This document shows, one piece after another, positions 51,641 to 58,749 of a stretch of 64,000 nt of DNA. The number at the start of each line of letters is the position of its first letter. Within the stretch, counting starts at the first letter, position 1. The stretch covers positions 1-64,000 of the forward strand of contig NZ_CALEJS010000041.1 in the NCBI RefSeq assembly GCF_937898475.1, given 5' to 3'. Source of the stretch: an uncultured Chitinophaga sp. (GTDB taxonomy: Bacteria > Bacteroidota > Bacteroidia > Chitinophagales > Chitinophagaceae). The position numbers and the translations under genes were made by a program. The notes beneath the pieces were generated by a model, which saw nothing but the letters and a program-made list of their open reading frames with translations, did no database searches and had not been told where the DNA came from.

Positions 51641-53929
51641 TTATTTCAACTCTTCCGCCGTAAACGACTTCTCCCGTCCTTTATACTGTTGCCGTACCTG
51701 CTGTACATCCTTCTCTGTCACCTTCCCGGCATGGTTGCTCCAGGCATTGCGGATATAGCTGACCACCTGGGCAATATCGCCATCAGAAAACTCATCGTTA
51801 TTACCAATACCCGGCATGTCGCCGCTGATCTCAGGGGCTTTATATACTTTACCATTCACGGCTACCGGGCCGCTGAGACCATATAGTACGATAGCCAGCA
51901 GCTTGTTCTTATCACCATTCACCCATTGCGACTGGTTCAGCGGCGGGGCCAGCGACTGGATACCTTCGCCGTCTGCACCGTGGCAGGTTTGGCAAACTGT
52001 TTTGAAGATCTTTGCGCCGCGGGGATATTCTTTGACCAGTCCCTCCTTCAGCCGGGCATTGCGCTGGTTGGCAATGTCTTTCAGCACTTTCTTTAATCGG
52101 CGGGAAATGAAGAGCGTAGTGTCCGGGTTCCATTTGGTCACCTGATCCAGCAGCTCCTGTTCATGACCACTCATGTTGCCGATCAGCGCATCTGCCACAA
52201 ACCGGTCGTTAGGATAGGCATGCAGCAACTGCGTTTGCAGCTGTGCCACGGCGGCAGGATGAAACGTCTTCAGGTAAGGCAGCAGCATGGCGACGGAAGG
52301 CGCCTGCAACACACTTTGCTGCAACGGGGTAATCAGCTCCAGTACCTTGCCTGCCTGCTGTGGTGTGATTACGGCAGGCATTGCAGCCAGGCCCTGTGTC
52401 CGCAGATAAGGATTGGTATTGCGTAATACGATTTCTATATCAGCCAGCTGCAGCTGCCCCAATCCTTCCAGTGTCCAGAGGGCATGTAGCAGGCCCCAGG
52501 AACTGCCTTCCTTCTTCAGTCTTTCACGCAGCTGCGGCGTTAATGTAGTGTAACGGTTGTCTACGATCAGCTGCTGTGCCCTGTCGCGTATCCAACCATT
52601 GGGATGATCCAGCAGGGGCAGCAGCGCAGCAGGATCATGAGGTAACGTTACCGCCGCTACGTTTTTGGCGTTGGCAGGTATTACCCGATAGATACGCCCG
52701 CAGTTGAGCGGATCAGTAAGGTTACGGTTTTTGATCTCATTGCGCAGGTAAGGCGTGAGGTATGTTTTATGCTGGATGATGCCGCGGTACATATCCAGTA
52801 TGTACAGGGCGCCATCCGGACCGGTATACAGGTTCACAGGGCGGAAACGTTCATCGGTACTGGCCAGGAATTCTTTGCCTTTATAAGCCTGGCGGCCGTG
52901 CACAATGTAGCCGCTGTCTGTCAGTATATTGCGTTTGATCAGGTTGGCGGAGGGTTCTGCTACGAAGGCATTGCCTTCAAAACCTTCTCCCAGCAAGCCG
53001 CCCCTGTAAATAAGGGGCCCGCAGGCAGCGGTAAAGCTCACCAGGCGAAGGCTGTCATCCAGCACGCCTTTCATATACCCGCGGTTAACGCCCGGTGTGG
53101 CGCGGATGGGATATACGCGGTTATCGGGCACAATATCTTCATTGAAACCAGCTACATTGCGCTGCTGGGGATTTTTGGCGCCCAGTCCGGGACTGAAATA
53201 ATCGCCCAGCAGGTTCTCAGAATTGTTGTTATAGAACAGGCGCCCGTAGTTGTCCTGGCTAATGCCCCACTGGCCGCGGAAATGAGTATGTTCTATCAGC
53301 CATTTATTGCCGGCCTTACGGTAACGCTTATCTGATTTGGCGTTGTAGATCCAGTTGTCCATTGCGCGGAACAGGCCATTGGGCTGGTGCTCTACGTTTC
53401 CGCCTTCCGTGTATTTATCGTCTACCAGGGTCTTTTTACCCGGCTGGTCGTTTTTGTTCTCTACAAACCAGAGCCGTGGCGGTTCTGCAATCAGCACGCC
53501 ATTCTCTACCAGGCAGATAGCCCGCGGCAGCACGAGAGAGTCCAAAAACACCTTGCGGTTATCCACCGCGCCATCGTGGTCGGTATCTTCCAGGATGACG
53601 ATCTTGCCGTTCTTCATGTCTTCCCCGGTACCGGAGGTATCGGGCATGTATCCCATCATCTCCACCACCCACATCCGGCCGCTGTCGTCAAACGTCATGG
53701 CTACGGGTACAAACACCTGCGGCTCTGCGGCAACCAGCTGAACCTGCATCCCATCTTCCGTCTGCATATGCTCCAGGGCCGTTTTGGCGTCTAATACGGG
53801 AGATGCTGCGTATTTCTCGCGCATGGCGAGCGAGTCTGTCTTTTCCTCATTTTTTTCAGTGGGTGTGTTGGGTTGACAGGATAATACCAATAGCATGCCT
53901 GCCAGTAAGATTCCGGACCAGTTTTTCAT
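51641..53929 (-). CDS. Membrane-bound dehydrogenase-like lipoprotein with C-terminal cytochrome c
   Basis: A 762-residue exported protein. The lipobox LVLSC makes it a lipoprotein. Residues about 55-430 form a propeller-type sugar-dehydrogenase-like domain (PVAMTFDDSGRMWVVEMMGYMP, ILEDTDHDGAVDNRKVF, GPDGALYILDMYRG). A HEAT-like helical region (about 440-630) follows. The C-terminal cytochrome c has CQTCHGADGEG (haem Cys at about 647 and 650) with the distal Met in SGDMPGIG. Such proteins are common in Planctomycetes and Bacteroidota and are thought to pass electrons from carbohydrate oxidation. The frame is open to 53992; ATG 53929 gives the signal peptide. Confidence 0.88.
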   Translation of the reverse strand: MKNWSGILLAGMLLVLSCQPNTPTEKNEEKTDSLAMREKYAASPVLDAKTALEHMQTEDGMQVQLVAAEPQVFVPVAMTFDDSGRMWVVEMMGYMPDTSGTGEDMKNGKIVILEDTDHDGAVDNRKVFLDSLVLPRAICLVENGVLIAEPPRLWFVENKNDQPGKKTLVDDKYTEGGNVEHQPNGLFRAMDNWIYNAKSDKRYRKAGNKWLIEHTHFRGQWGISQDNYGRLFYNNNSENLLGDYFSPGLGAKNPQQRNVAGFNEDIVPDNRVYPIRATPGVNRGYMKGVLDDSLRLVSFTAACGPLIYRGGLLGEGFEGNAFVAEPSANLIKRNILTDSGYIVHGRQAYKGKEFLASTDERFRPVNLYTGPDGALYILDMYRGIIQHKTYLTPYLRNEIKNRNLTDPLNCGRIYRVIPANAKNVAAVTLPHDPAALLPLLDHPNGWIRDRAQQLIVDNRYTTLTPQLRERLKKEGSSWGLLHALWTLEGLGQLQLADIEIVLRNTNPYLRTQGLAAMPAVITPQQAGKVLELITPLQQSVLQAPSVAMLLPYLKTFHPAAVAQLQTQLLHAYPNDRFVADALIGNMSGHEQELLDQVTKWNPDTTLFISRRLKKVLKDIANQRNARLKEGLVKEYPRGAKIFKTVCQTCHGADGEGIQSLAPPLNQSQWVNGDKNKLLAIVLYGLSGPVAVNGKVYKAPEISGDMPGIGNNDEFSDGDIAQVVSYIRNAWSNHAGKVTEKDVQQVRQQYKGREKSFTAEELK

Positions 53930-54023
53930 TCCTTTGCAGCGCTTTTTTAAATCGATAGCGCCTAAAATAACGCACGGCCTGGGAAAATTCAAATATAAAA
54001 AGGATGAGAGGCGAAAATTACTA

Positions 54024-54176
54024 TCTATTAGCTATTGGCTGTTAGCTGAAAGCTATTCAAAGGCATAATCAGCAATGAACTGCTTTTTACTATAAGGTCA
54101 GACAAACACTTAACAGGAAGAAATGCGCCTCAGCGGACACTGCTGACAGCCAAAAGCCGGCAGCTAGCAGCTAAAT
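54024..54176. repeat. Heptamer-arm inverted repeat, AGCTATT family (copy A4)
   Basis: The left arm (about 54024-54056) reads AGCTATT, GGCTGTT, AGCTGAA, AGCTATT. The right arm (about 54144-54176) reads on the minus strand AGCTGCT, AGCTGCC, GGCTTTT, GGCTGTC. The spacer is about 90 bp. The right arm overlaps and supplies the stop codon of the histidine kinase at 54164. Confidence 0.75.
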
Positions 54177-55405
54177 TTCAGTTCAAACGCAGTGCCTTCT
54201 CCGGGTTCGCTCCTGAAGCTGATGGCGCCGCCCAGCAGTTCTGTGTAGTGTTTGACGATGTTAAGCCCCAGGCCGGTACCCTGGATGCCTGTTGCATTGC
54301 GGGCGCGGAAAAAGTCGCTGAATATCTTTTGCTGGCCTTCATAGGGAATGCCGATACCATAGTCCCTTATCGTGATGCTGACGCAGTTATCTGAGGCCAC
54401 GCTGCGCAGGTCTATTGGCTGATGTTCGCCGGAGTATTTGCTGGCATTGGAAAGGAGGTTCAGCAATATGTGATGCAATATTTTCCGGTCCTGCACAATG
54501 TGGGTTTCACCGGCGTGCTCATATCTTACCTGCTGACCTCTTTTGAAGGTGCCGCTGATCTCTTCCACCAGGTTTTCCACAAAGGCCGGCAGGTTGAATT
54601 TTTCGCGGTATGTTTCGGCTTTACCCTGCTGCAGCTGATCATCCGCCAGGAAATCGTTCAGCATCCCCGTGAGGCGGTCTACTGCCGATTTAATACGGTT
54701 CAGGTGTTTGGCCTTCTTCCCATCACTGTCCGCTCCTGTCTGCTGTTCCAGCAAAAAAGCGCTGGAAAGGATGGCGCTGAGCGGCGTTTTCAGCTCGTGG
54801 GAGGCCATGGATACCATCCGCGTCTTTTTGGCATTTATTCTCTTTTCGCGTTCCAGGGAATCCAGCAATTCCTGTGTGCGTTCATTGACCCGCTGTTCCA
54901 GCTCATTATACACATACACGTTTTCCATATTCACGGCGGTAATGTCTGCAAGGGATTGTAAAAGGCTGATCTCCTCTTCCGTGGGAATATGTTTATACGC
55001 CCAGTAGTTACCGATGGCGGCAATAGGATCGATGCTTCTTACAGGCACCATCACCAGGCTTTTTACGAAGGTGGGGCGATAAGCATCCACCGGGATGCGG
55101 CTGTCCTGGTAAATATCTTCAATAACGGCCGGCTTACGGTTCAACATGGCCCAGCCGCTGATGCAGGTCTCCATGGGGAAGCGCTGGCCTTTCCAGAGCG
55201 GGGCGATGGCGTCTTCATCGGCGTAGTAGCACATACCGTTGTCGCGTAATACAAAGGTGGCGCCATCAGCGCCAGTGAGGCGGCGGGCGGCGCTGCGAAC
55301 GATGCGCATCACGGCATCGAGGCTGCGGGCAAGAGACAACTCCTGTACGGCCGCTACCAGGTGTTTCATAGCCTGGTTATCGGCAACCATTGGTATTACT
55401 GACAT
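54164..55405 (-). CDS. GAF-domain sensor histidine kinase
   Basis: A 413-residue soluble histidine kinase. A GAF sensor domain (about residues 20-160; GMCYYADED, WKGQRFPMETCISGW) precedes a coiled coil (about 160-195), the dimerisation domain with phospho-acceptor His203 in MASHELKTPLSA, and the catalytic domain with LLNLLSNASKYS, DYGIGIP and GTGLGLNIVKHY. There are no membrane segments, so it senses a cytoplasmic signal or a small ligand. No response regulator is adjacent. The start at 55405 (MSVIPMVADN) is preferred over 55465. The last residues (KFSC) and the stop are encoded in repeat A4, so the original C-terminus may have been replaced. Confidence 0.92.
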   Translation of the reverse strand: MSVIPMVADNQAMKHLVAAVQELSLARSLDAVMRIVRSAARRLTGADGATFVLRDNGMCYYADEDAIAPLWKGQRFPMETCISGWAMLNRKPAVIEDIYQDSRIPVDAYRPTFVKSLVMVPVRSIDPIAAIGNYWAYKHIPTEEEISLLQSLADITAVNMENVYVYNELEQRVNERTQELLDSLEREKRINAKKTRMVSMASHELKTPLSAILSSAFLLEQQTGADSDGKKAKHLNRIKSAVDRLTGMLNDFLADDQLQQGKAETYREKFNLPAFVENLVEEISGTFKRGQQVRYEHAGETHIVQDRKILHHILLNLLSNASKYSGEHQPIDLRSVASDNCVSITIRDYGIGIPYEGQQKIFSDFFRARNATGIQGTGLGLNIVKHYTELLGGAISFRSEPGEGTAFELKFSC

Positions 55406-55491
55406 AGTATCAAGTGTGCTTATCAGTAATTTACTAAATTTTAACACAAAAACCGCCCAGGGCAAGGAATTCCAGGGAGTATGCAGACAGC

Positions 55492-56028
55492 TTAAGCGCC
55501 CCCGGCGGGGCCGATCCTTTTGTAATAAAGGATGGTGGCCGTAAGGCCCCCATGTGGTTTGAGGGCATAATCGGGTATCTCTCCAGCCTTCAGGTAACCC
55601 AGCTTTTCATAGAAGCCGGCAGCGCCTTCATCGGCAGCAGTATCCAGGTTGATGAGGGTTTTACCGCGCTCCATTGCAATACGTTCTGCTTCCAGGGCCA
55701 GGGCGCGGGCAATGCCCTGGTTGCGGCGCCCCACGCGGGTCATCATTTTGGCGATCTCGGCCCGGTGGGGCTGATTAGGCGGACAGTCCAGCAGCAGGGT
55801 AACGGTGCCCAGCAGGCTGTCTCCTTCCATTGCGCCCAGCACCACCCGCTCTCCGCGGCCCGCTGCCGCGAGGGACTGCTCCCAGAAGGCGATGGCCTGT
55901 TCGGGCGCCAGGGGATGCATAAAGCTAACAGATCCGCCATTGGCAACGGTTTCTATCAACAGGTCCGCCAGGGCGGCAATAGTTTGCGGATGACTGTACA
56001 GTGGTTGGATGCTAAAGGTATACGCCAT
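55492..56028 (-). CDS. GNAT family N-acetyltransferase
   Basis: A 178-residue GNAT enzyme. LGTVTLLLDCPPNQPHRAEI leads to motif A: KMMTRVGRRNQGIARALALEAE, with the acetyl-CoA loop RRNQGIA. NLDTAADEGAAGFYEKLGY is motif B. The substrate is unknown. It lies 86 bp upstream of the histidine kinase gene on the same strand and might be co-transcribed. A 351-bp gap with no evident gene precedes it. Confidence 0.88.
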   Translation of the reverse strand: MAYTFSIQPLYSHPQTIAALADLLIETVANGGSVSFMHPLAPEQAIAFWEQSLAAAGRGERVVLGAMEGDSLLGTVTLLLDCPPNQPHRAEIAKMMTRVGRRNQGIARALALEAERIAMERGKTLINLDTAADEGAAGFYEKLGYLKAGEIPDYALKPHGGLTATILYYKRIGPAGGA

Positions 56029-56379
56029 AGGAAGACTAATGTACTAAGTTAGGAGGAAACAGGAGAAAGCTGGTACTATATTAACACTCACATGGTTTCA
56101 CAGCTGAAACACAAGGAAACGCCTTGTAGAACTACAGGTGAGCCGGACATGAGGTAAACTTGAGGTGGACTTAATGCGGGGATGCGGGTTAAAAATTGTA
56201 TTACTAGGGCCATCCCCCCGAAGCCCTGCCGATACCCGGGCCGCTGACCACCAAAACAATCTGACAATATCCATCATCTTTTAAGCCTCCTGACAGGGGC
56301 GGCACCCCCTCCTATTGCAGCGCCTTCAAACTTCCAAACCTTCATACTTTCAAACTTTCAAATCTCAAACCCTCCAGCT
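56029..56379. other. Intergenic region without a recognisable gene
   Basis: No convincing ORF in either strand. About 56090-56125 contains short inverted words (GGTTTCACAGCTGAAACAC), and 56322-56379 is a one-sided GTTTGAAG-family repeat arm. The middle is GC-rich and otherwise featureless. Confidence 0.6.
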
Positions 56380-56385
56380 TCAAGC
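56322..56385. repeat. Single arm of GTTTGAAG family (B6)
   Basis: Words CCTTCAAA, CTTCCAAA, CCTTCATA, CTTTCAAA, CTTTCAAA occur in 8-bp register, preceded by GCGCC as in the loop edge of B4. The opposite arm is not seen, so this looks like half an element. It reaches into the end of the DeoR-type gene. Confidence 0.65.
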
Positions 56386-57141
56386 TTTAATCACCCTCAC
56401 CCCCTTTCCTTCCAGCGCTTTCTGCTGCGACCGCGAAATACCCTTATCCGTCAGCAGGTAATGAAATAAGCTCAGTGGCGCAAATTTGAAGTAGCTGTCC
56501 TTCCCTATTTTAGAAGAATCGCAAAGCAGGTATACGGTATCGGCGTTTTTACTCATTGCTGTACTGATGCCGGCTTCTTTTTCGCTGAAGGCAGTGAGCC
56601 CGCTCTTTACAGACAGCCCGTCCACCCCGATAAAGGCCTTTGCAGCATGATAGTTTTCAATATGGCGGATGGCCTGCAGGCCGTGCAGGGCTTTGCGCTC
56701 GGAGTCTGCCTCACCACCTGTTAAATTGATCGTGATGCCGGGGATATGCATAAGTGCCGAGAGCACCGGAAGAGAATTGGTAATAACCCGGATGCCGGGG
56801 ATCTTCTGCAGATGGGGGCACATACAGAACACAGTGCTGCCGCAATCCAGGAAGATGGTATCGCCGGGCTGCACAAAAGATGCCGCCAGCTCTCCTATCT
56901 GCTGTTTCTGCTCACGGGCGGCCAGTGCTTTGTCTGTAAAGGCAGGAAAACGCGGACCATTATCCGCCTTCATGGCGCCGCCATGGGTCCTGATCAGCAG
57001 CCCTTCATCCGCCAGCTGCTGCAGATCTCTGCGGATGGTTACCGGCGAGATGTCCAGCACTTCCGATAACTGATGTACATCTATATTGCCTGCCCCTTCC
57101 AGGGCGTCGAGTATCTTTTTCTTTCTTTCCGGATATCCCAT
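56380..57141 (-). CDS. DeoR/GlpR family transcriptional regulator
   Basis: A 253-residue DeoR-type repressor. The N-terminal winged helix-turn-helix has RKKKILDALEGAGNIDVHQL, then SEVLDISPVTIRRDLQQLADEGLLIRTHGGA, the DeoR signature. The sugar-phosphate-sensing domain contains DTIFLDCGSTVFCM, GVDGLSVKSGLTAFSEKEAGI and VYLLCDSSKIGKDSY. It likely responds to a phosphorylated sugar. ATG 57141 (MGYPERKKKI) is preferred to the longer frame from 57177, which runs into the operator. It is divergent from nudK, and the shared gap holds phased ATCAA words that suit autoregulation and control of nudK. Confidence 0.92.
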   Translation of the reverse strand: MGYPERKKKILDALEGAGNIDVHQLSEVLDISPVTIRRDLQQLADEGLLIRTHGGAMKADNGPRFPAFTDKALAAREQKQQIGELAASFVQPGDTIFLDCGSTVFCMCPHLQKIPGIRVITNSLPVLSALMHIPGITINLTGGEADSERKALHGLQAIRHIENYHAAKAFIGVDGLSVKSGLTAFSEKEAGISTAMSKNADTVYLLCDSSKIGKDSYFKFAPLSLFHYLLTDKGISRSQQKALEGKGVRVIKA

Positions 57142-57155
57142 AAGATAATAAGTGC

Positions 57156-57163
57156 TATATTTG
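57156..57163 (+). promoter_or_regulatory. Promoter box for nudK
   Basis: TATATTTG is an exact TAnnTTTG match 39 bp before the nudK ATG. It overlaps the first ATCAA word of the candidate operator. Confidence 0.6.
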
Positions 57164-57197
57164 ATCAAATTAATCAAAAACGATCAAAATTAATCAT
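57163..57197. promoter_or_regulatory. Candidate DeoR-type operator (phased ATCAA words)
   Basis: GATCAAATTAATCAA is followed by GATCAAAATTAATCA. ATCAA/ATCAT words start at 57164, 57173, 57183 and 57193, about one helical turn apart. The block lies between the divergent DeoR-type gene and nudK and covers both predicted promoters. Confidence 0.6.
57185..57192 (-). promoter_or_regulatory. Promoter box for the DeoR-type gene
   Basis: On the minus strand this reads TAATTTTG, an exact TAnnTTTG match 43 bp before the ATG at 57141. It lies inside the ATCAA repeat block, which fits autorepression. Confidence 0.5.
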
Positions 57198-57202
57198 TTT
57201 AT

Positions 57203-57781
57203 ATGAACCCTGCTATTAAGATCACCAAGGAAGAGCTGCTGTCTGACAACTGGTACCTGCTGAAAAAGATCAGTTACAATTACCAGCGCCCGGGCGGCCC
57301 TATCAAATTACAGCAACGGGAAGTATATGACCGGGGCAACGGGGCGGTCATACTCTTATATAATCCTGAGGAGGAAACGGTGATCCTTACACGGCAGTTT
57401 CGTATGCCCACTTACGTGAATGGCAACAAAGGCGGTATGCTGATTGAAGCCTGTGCGGGTTTGCTGGACAATGACCGCCCGGAAGCGGCTATCAAACGCG
57501 AAGCGGAAGAAGAAACCGGTTATAAGGTAACGGATGTACGAAAAGTGTTTGAAGCGTATATGTCGCCCGGGTCAGTAACAGAGCTACTCTACTTTTTTAT
57601 AGCGGAGTATTCCAAAGATATGCGGGTACATCGTGGCGGCGGACTGGAACATGAGCAGGAAGATATTGAAGTGCTGGAGATCCCTTTTGGAGATGCATTG
57701 GAAATGGTAGACAAGGGGCAGATCCGCGATGCCAAAACGATCATGCTGCTGCAATACATGGAGCTGCACGGCATCCTGTAA
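57203..57781 (+). CDS. nudK: GDP-mannose pyrophosphatase-like Nudix hydrolase
   Basis: A 192-residue Nudix enzyme closely resembling E. coli NudK, which hydrolyses GDP-mannose to GMP and mannose-1-phosphate. The shared blocks are LSDNWYLLKKISY, REVYDRGNGAVILLYN, TVILTRQFRMPTYVNGN and LIEACAGLLDNDRPEAAI, then KREAEEETGYKV (Nudix box with the two-residue insertion usual for NudK), YMSPGSVTELLYFFIAEY and EDIEVLEIPF. It is divergent from the DeoR-type regulator and likely controlled by it, which suggests a role in sugar-nucleotide turnover. A hairpin without a T-tract follows at 57790. Confidence 0.92.
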   Translation: MNPAIKITKEELLSDNWYLLKKISYNYQRPGGPIKLQQREVYDRGNGAVILLYNPEEETVILTRQFRMPTYVNGNKGGMLIEACAGLLDNDRPEAAIKREAEEETGYKVTDVRKVFEAYMSPGSVTELLYFFIAEYSKDMRVHRGGGLEHEQEDIEVLEIPFGDALEMVDKGQIRDAKTIMLLQYMELHGIL

Positions 57782-57789
57782 AAAAAGAA

Positions 57790-57817
57790 GCCCTTCCGCT
57801 TAAAAAGCCGGAAGGGC
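57790..57817. terminator. Hairpin after nudK
   Basis: GCCCTTCCG (57790-57798) pairs with CGGAAGGGC (57809-57817), with an A-rich loop. No T-tract follows on the plus strand; six A precede it, so on the minus strand it would end in T. Termination is possible in that direction. Confidence 0.5.
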
Positions 57818-57926
57818 ATAGGGCACATAGGGATATATAGCGGATAGCTATTGTACTATTTAAAAAGATGCAGCACGTCCTCCGCGTTCAGCAGTGAGAA
57901 CACATCCTGTCGTCGCCGGCAGCATG

Positions 57927-58145
57927 CTACCTGGGATTATCCTGATGCACGGGAATACGTCCGCGGAAGTTGGGCAGTGCAAAATTCGTTTGCCCGTTAA
58001 CGTAAAATGCGGCGCGCAGCCAAGAGAATAATGCCTGGTGCTGGTCGACAGGCAATTGCTGCCCATTACACATGGCATAACCCTTAGGTGGAAAATTAAA
58101 AGAGACCATACAGATCTCAGACAGTAATGGAGTGTTCAGCGTCAT
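57927..58145 (-). pseudogene. Phage tail-collar domain protein fragment
   Basis: 72 codons match the start of the tail-collar / microcystin-dependent-protein (MdpB-like) family: a start close to the usual one (LLSEICMVSFNFPPKGYAM), CNGQQLPVDQHQALFSWL and NFALPNFRGRIPVH. Full proteins are about 170-180 residues and continue with a glycine-rich trimerising region. Here the frame stops after HQDNPR, and the following 70 bp do not resume the family in any frame. The C-terminal part is therefore lost. Intact relatives are structural parts of phage tails or tail-like particles, but nothing else of that kind lies nearby, so this is a remnant. Confidence 0.75.
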
Positions 58146-58180
58146 TAAAAGTACACTTGCTTAGGTTTAGGAAAAATAGT

Positions 58181-58240
58181 ATTGTCCGCTCTATAGTAAT
58201 ATTGTCCGCCTATCTACAGTTGATATTGTCCGCTTGTCTA
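58181..58240. repeat. Three direct repeats of ATTGTCCGC
   Basis: Copies start at 58181, 58201 and 58225. The last two extend to about 24 bp each (ATATTGTCCGCYTRTCTA with CAG) with few differences. Repeated short motifs of this kind occur at the ends of IS21-family elements; no transposase is seen here. Confidence 0.7.
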
Positions 58241-58687
58241 ACAGTCTGACGTGCTCTATGAAAACCGGGCGTAAAAGTATATCATATTTTAGTTAAATGC
58301 AATATACTTTTCATGTCACAAAAAACATTCTCTATTATTTACCATTACCCGGGTTTTCTTTACATCCTTATACATATGATGCAACAACGCTGTGCTTTCC
58401 TGCATAACACGCTGCTTTCCACAAGTTTGTTACTGGCGCAAAAGCGGTTTCGTACGCTCGCTACCGTAAGTCTAGCGCACTGCAAGCATTCCGGGTAATA
58501 ACCGTGAGCTGATGAGCAACAGGCGATCAGCAATTGCTGCCGGATGCAGGAAATTTCATTGATAATCACGGTGATGACTGTACGCATGTTGAAATGAGCC
58601 CATGCTGCGATGTGGTGATCTGTTTACCACATCTTCCTGACAACATCGGGATGGCTACCGGTTCTGCACATAGGCAAGCAATTAAAA

Positions 58688-58719
58688 AAAGTCCCCCAGG
58701 TTTAAACCCGGGGGACTTT
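58688..58719 (-). terminator. Intrinsic terminator of smc
   Basis: A 15-bp stem with one mismatch (AAAGTCCCCC arm with GGGGGACTTT), followed on the minus strand by a T-tract (complement of 58684-58690). It lies about 30 bp after the smc stop. Confidence 0.85.
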
Positions 58720-58749
58720 CTTTATTACTTACTACCCATATTTTGCAAA

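Larger units (their letters stand above)
58146..58749. other. Gene-poor region with direct repeats and decayed frames
   Basis: A gap of about 600 bp. It holds three ATTGTCCGC repeats (58181-58233) and a 10-bp inverted repeat (AAAAGTATAT at 58273-58282 with ATATACTTTT at 58302-58311). There are two weak plus-strand frames, at 58313-58498 and from about 58513. The second encodes a Cys-containing stretch (DDCTHVEMSPCCDVVICLPH) not recognised as any family. The smc terminator lies at the right. It looks like the debris of an inserted element. Confidence 0.55.

Noticed and set aside
58313..58498. 61-codon plus-strand frame after the ATTGTCCGC repeats
   Set aside because: No family resemblance, unusual composition and location in a decayed region; not counted as a gene.
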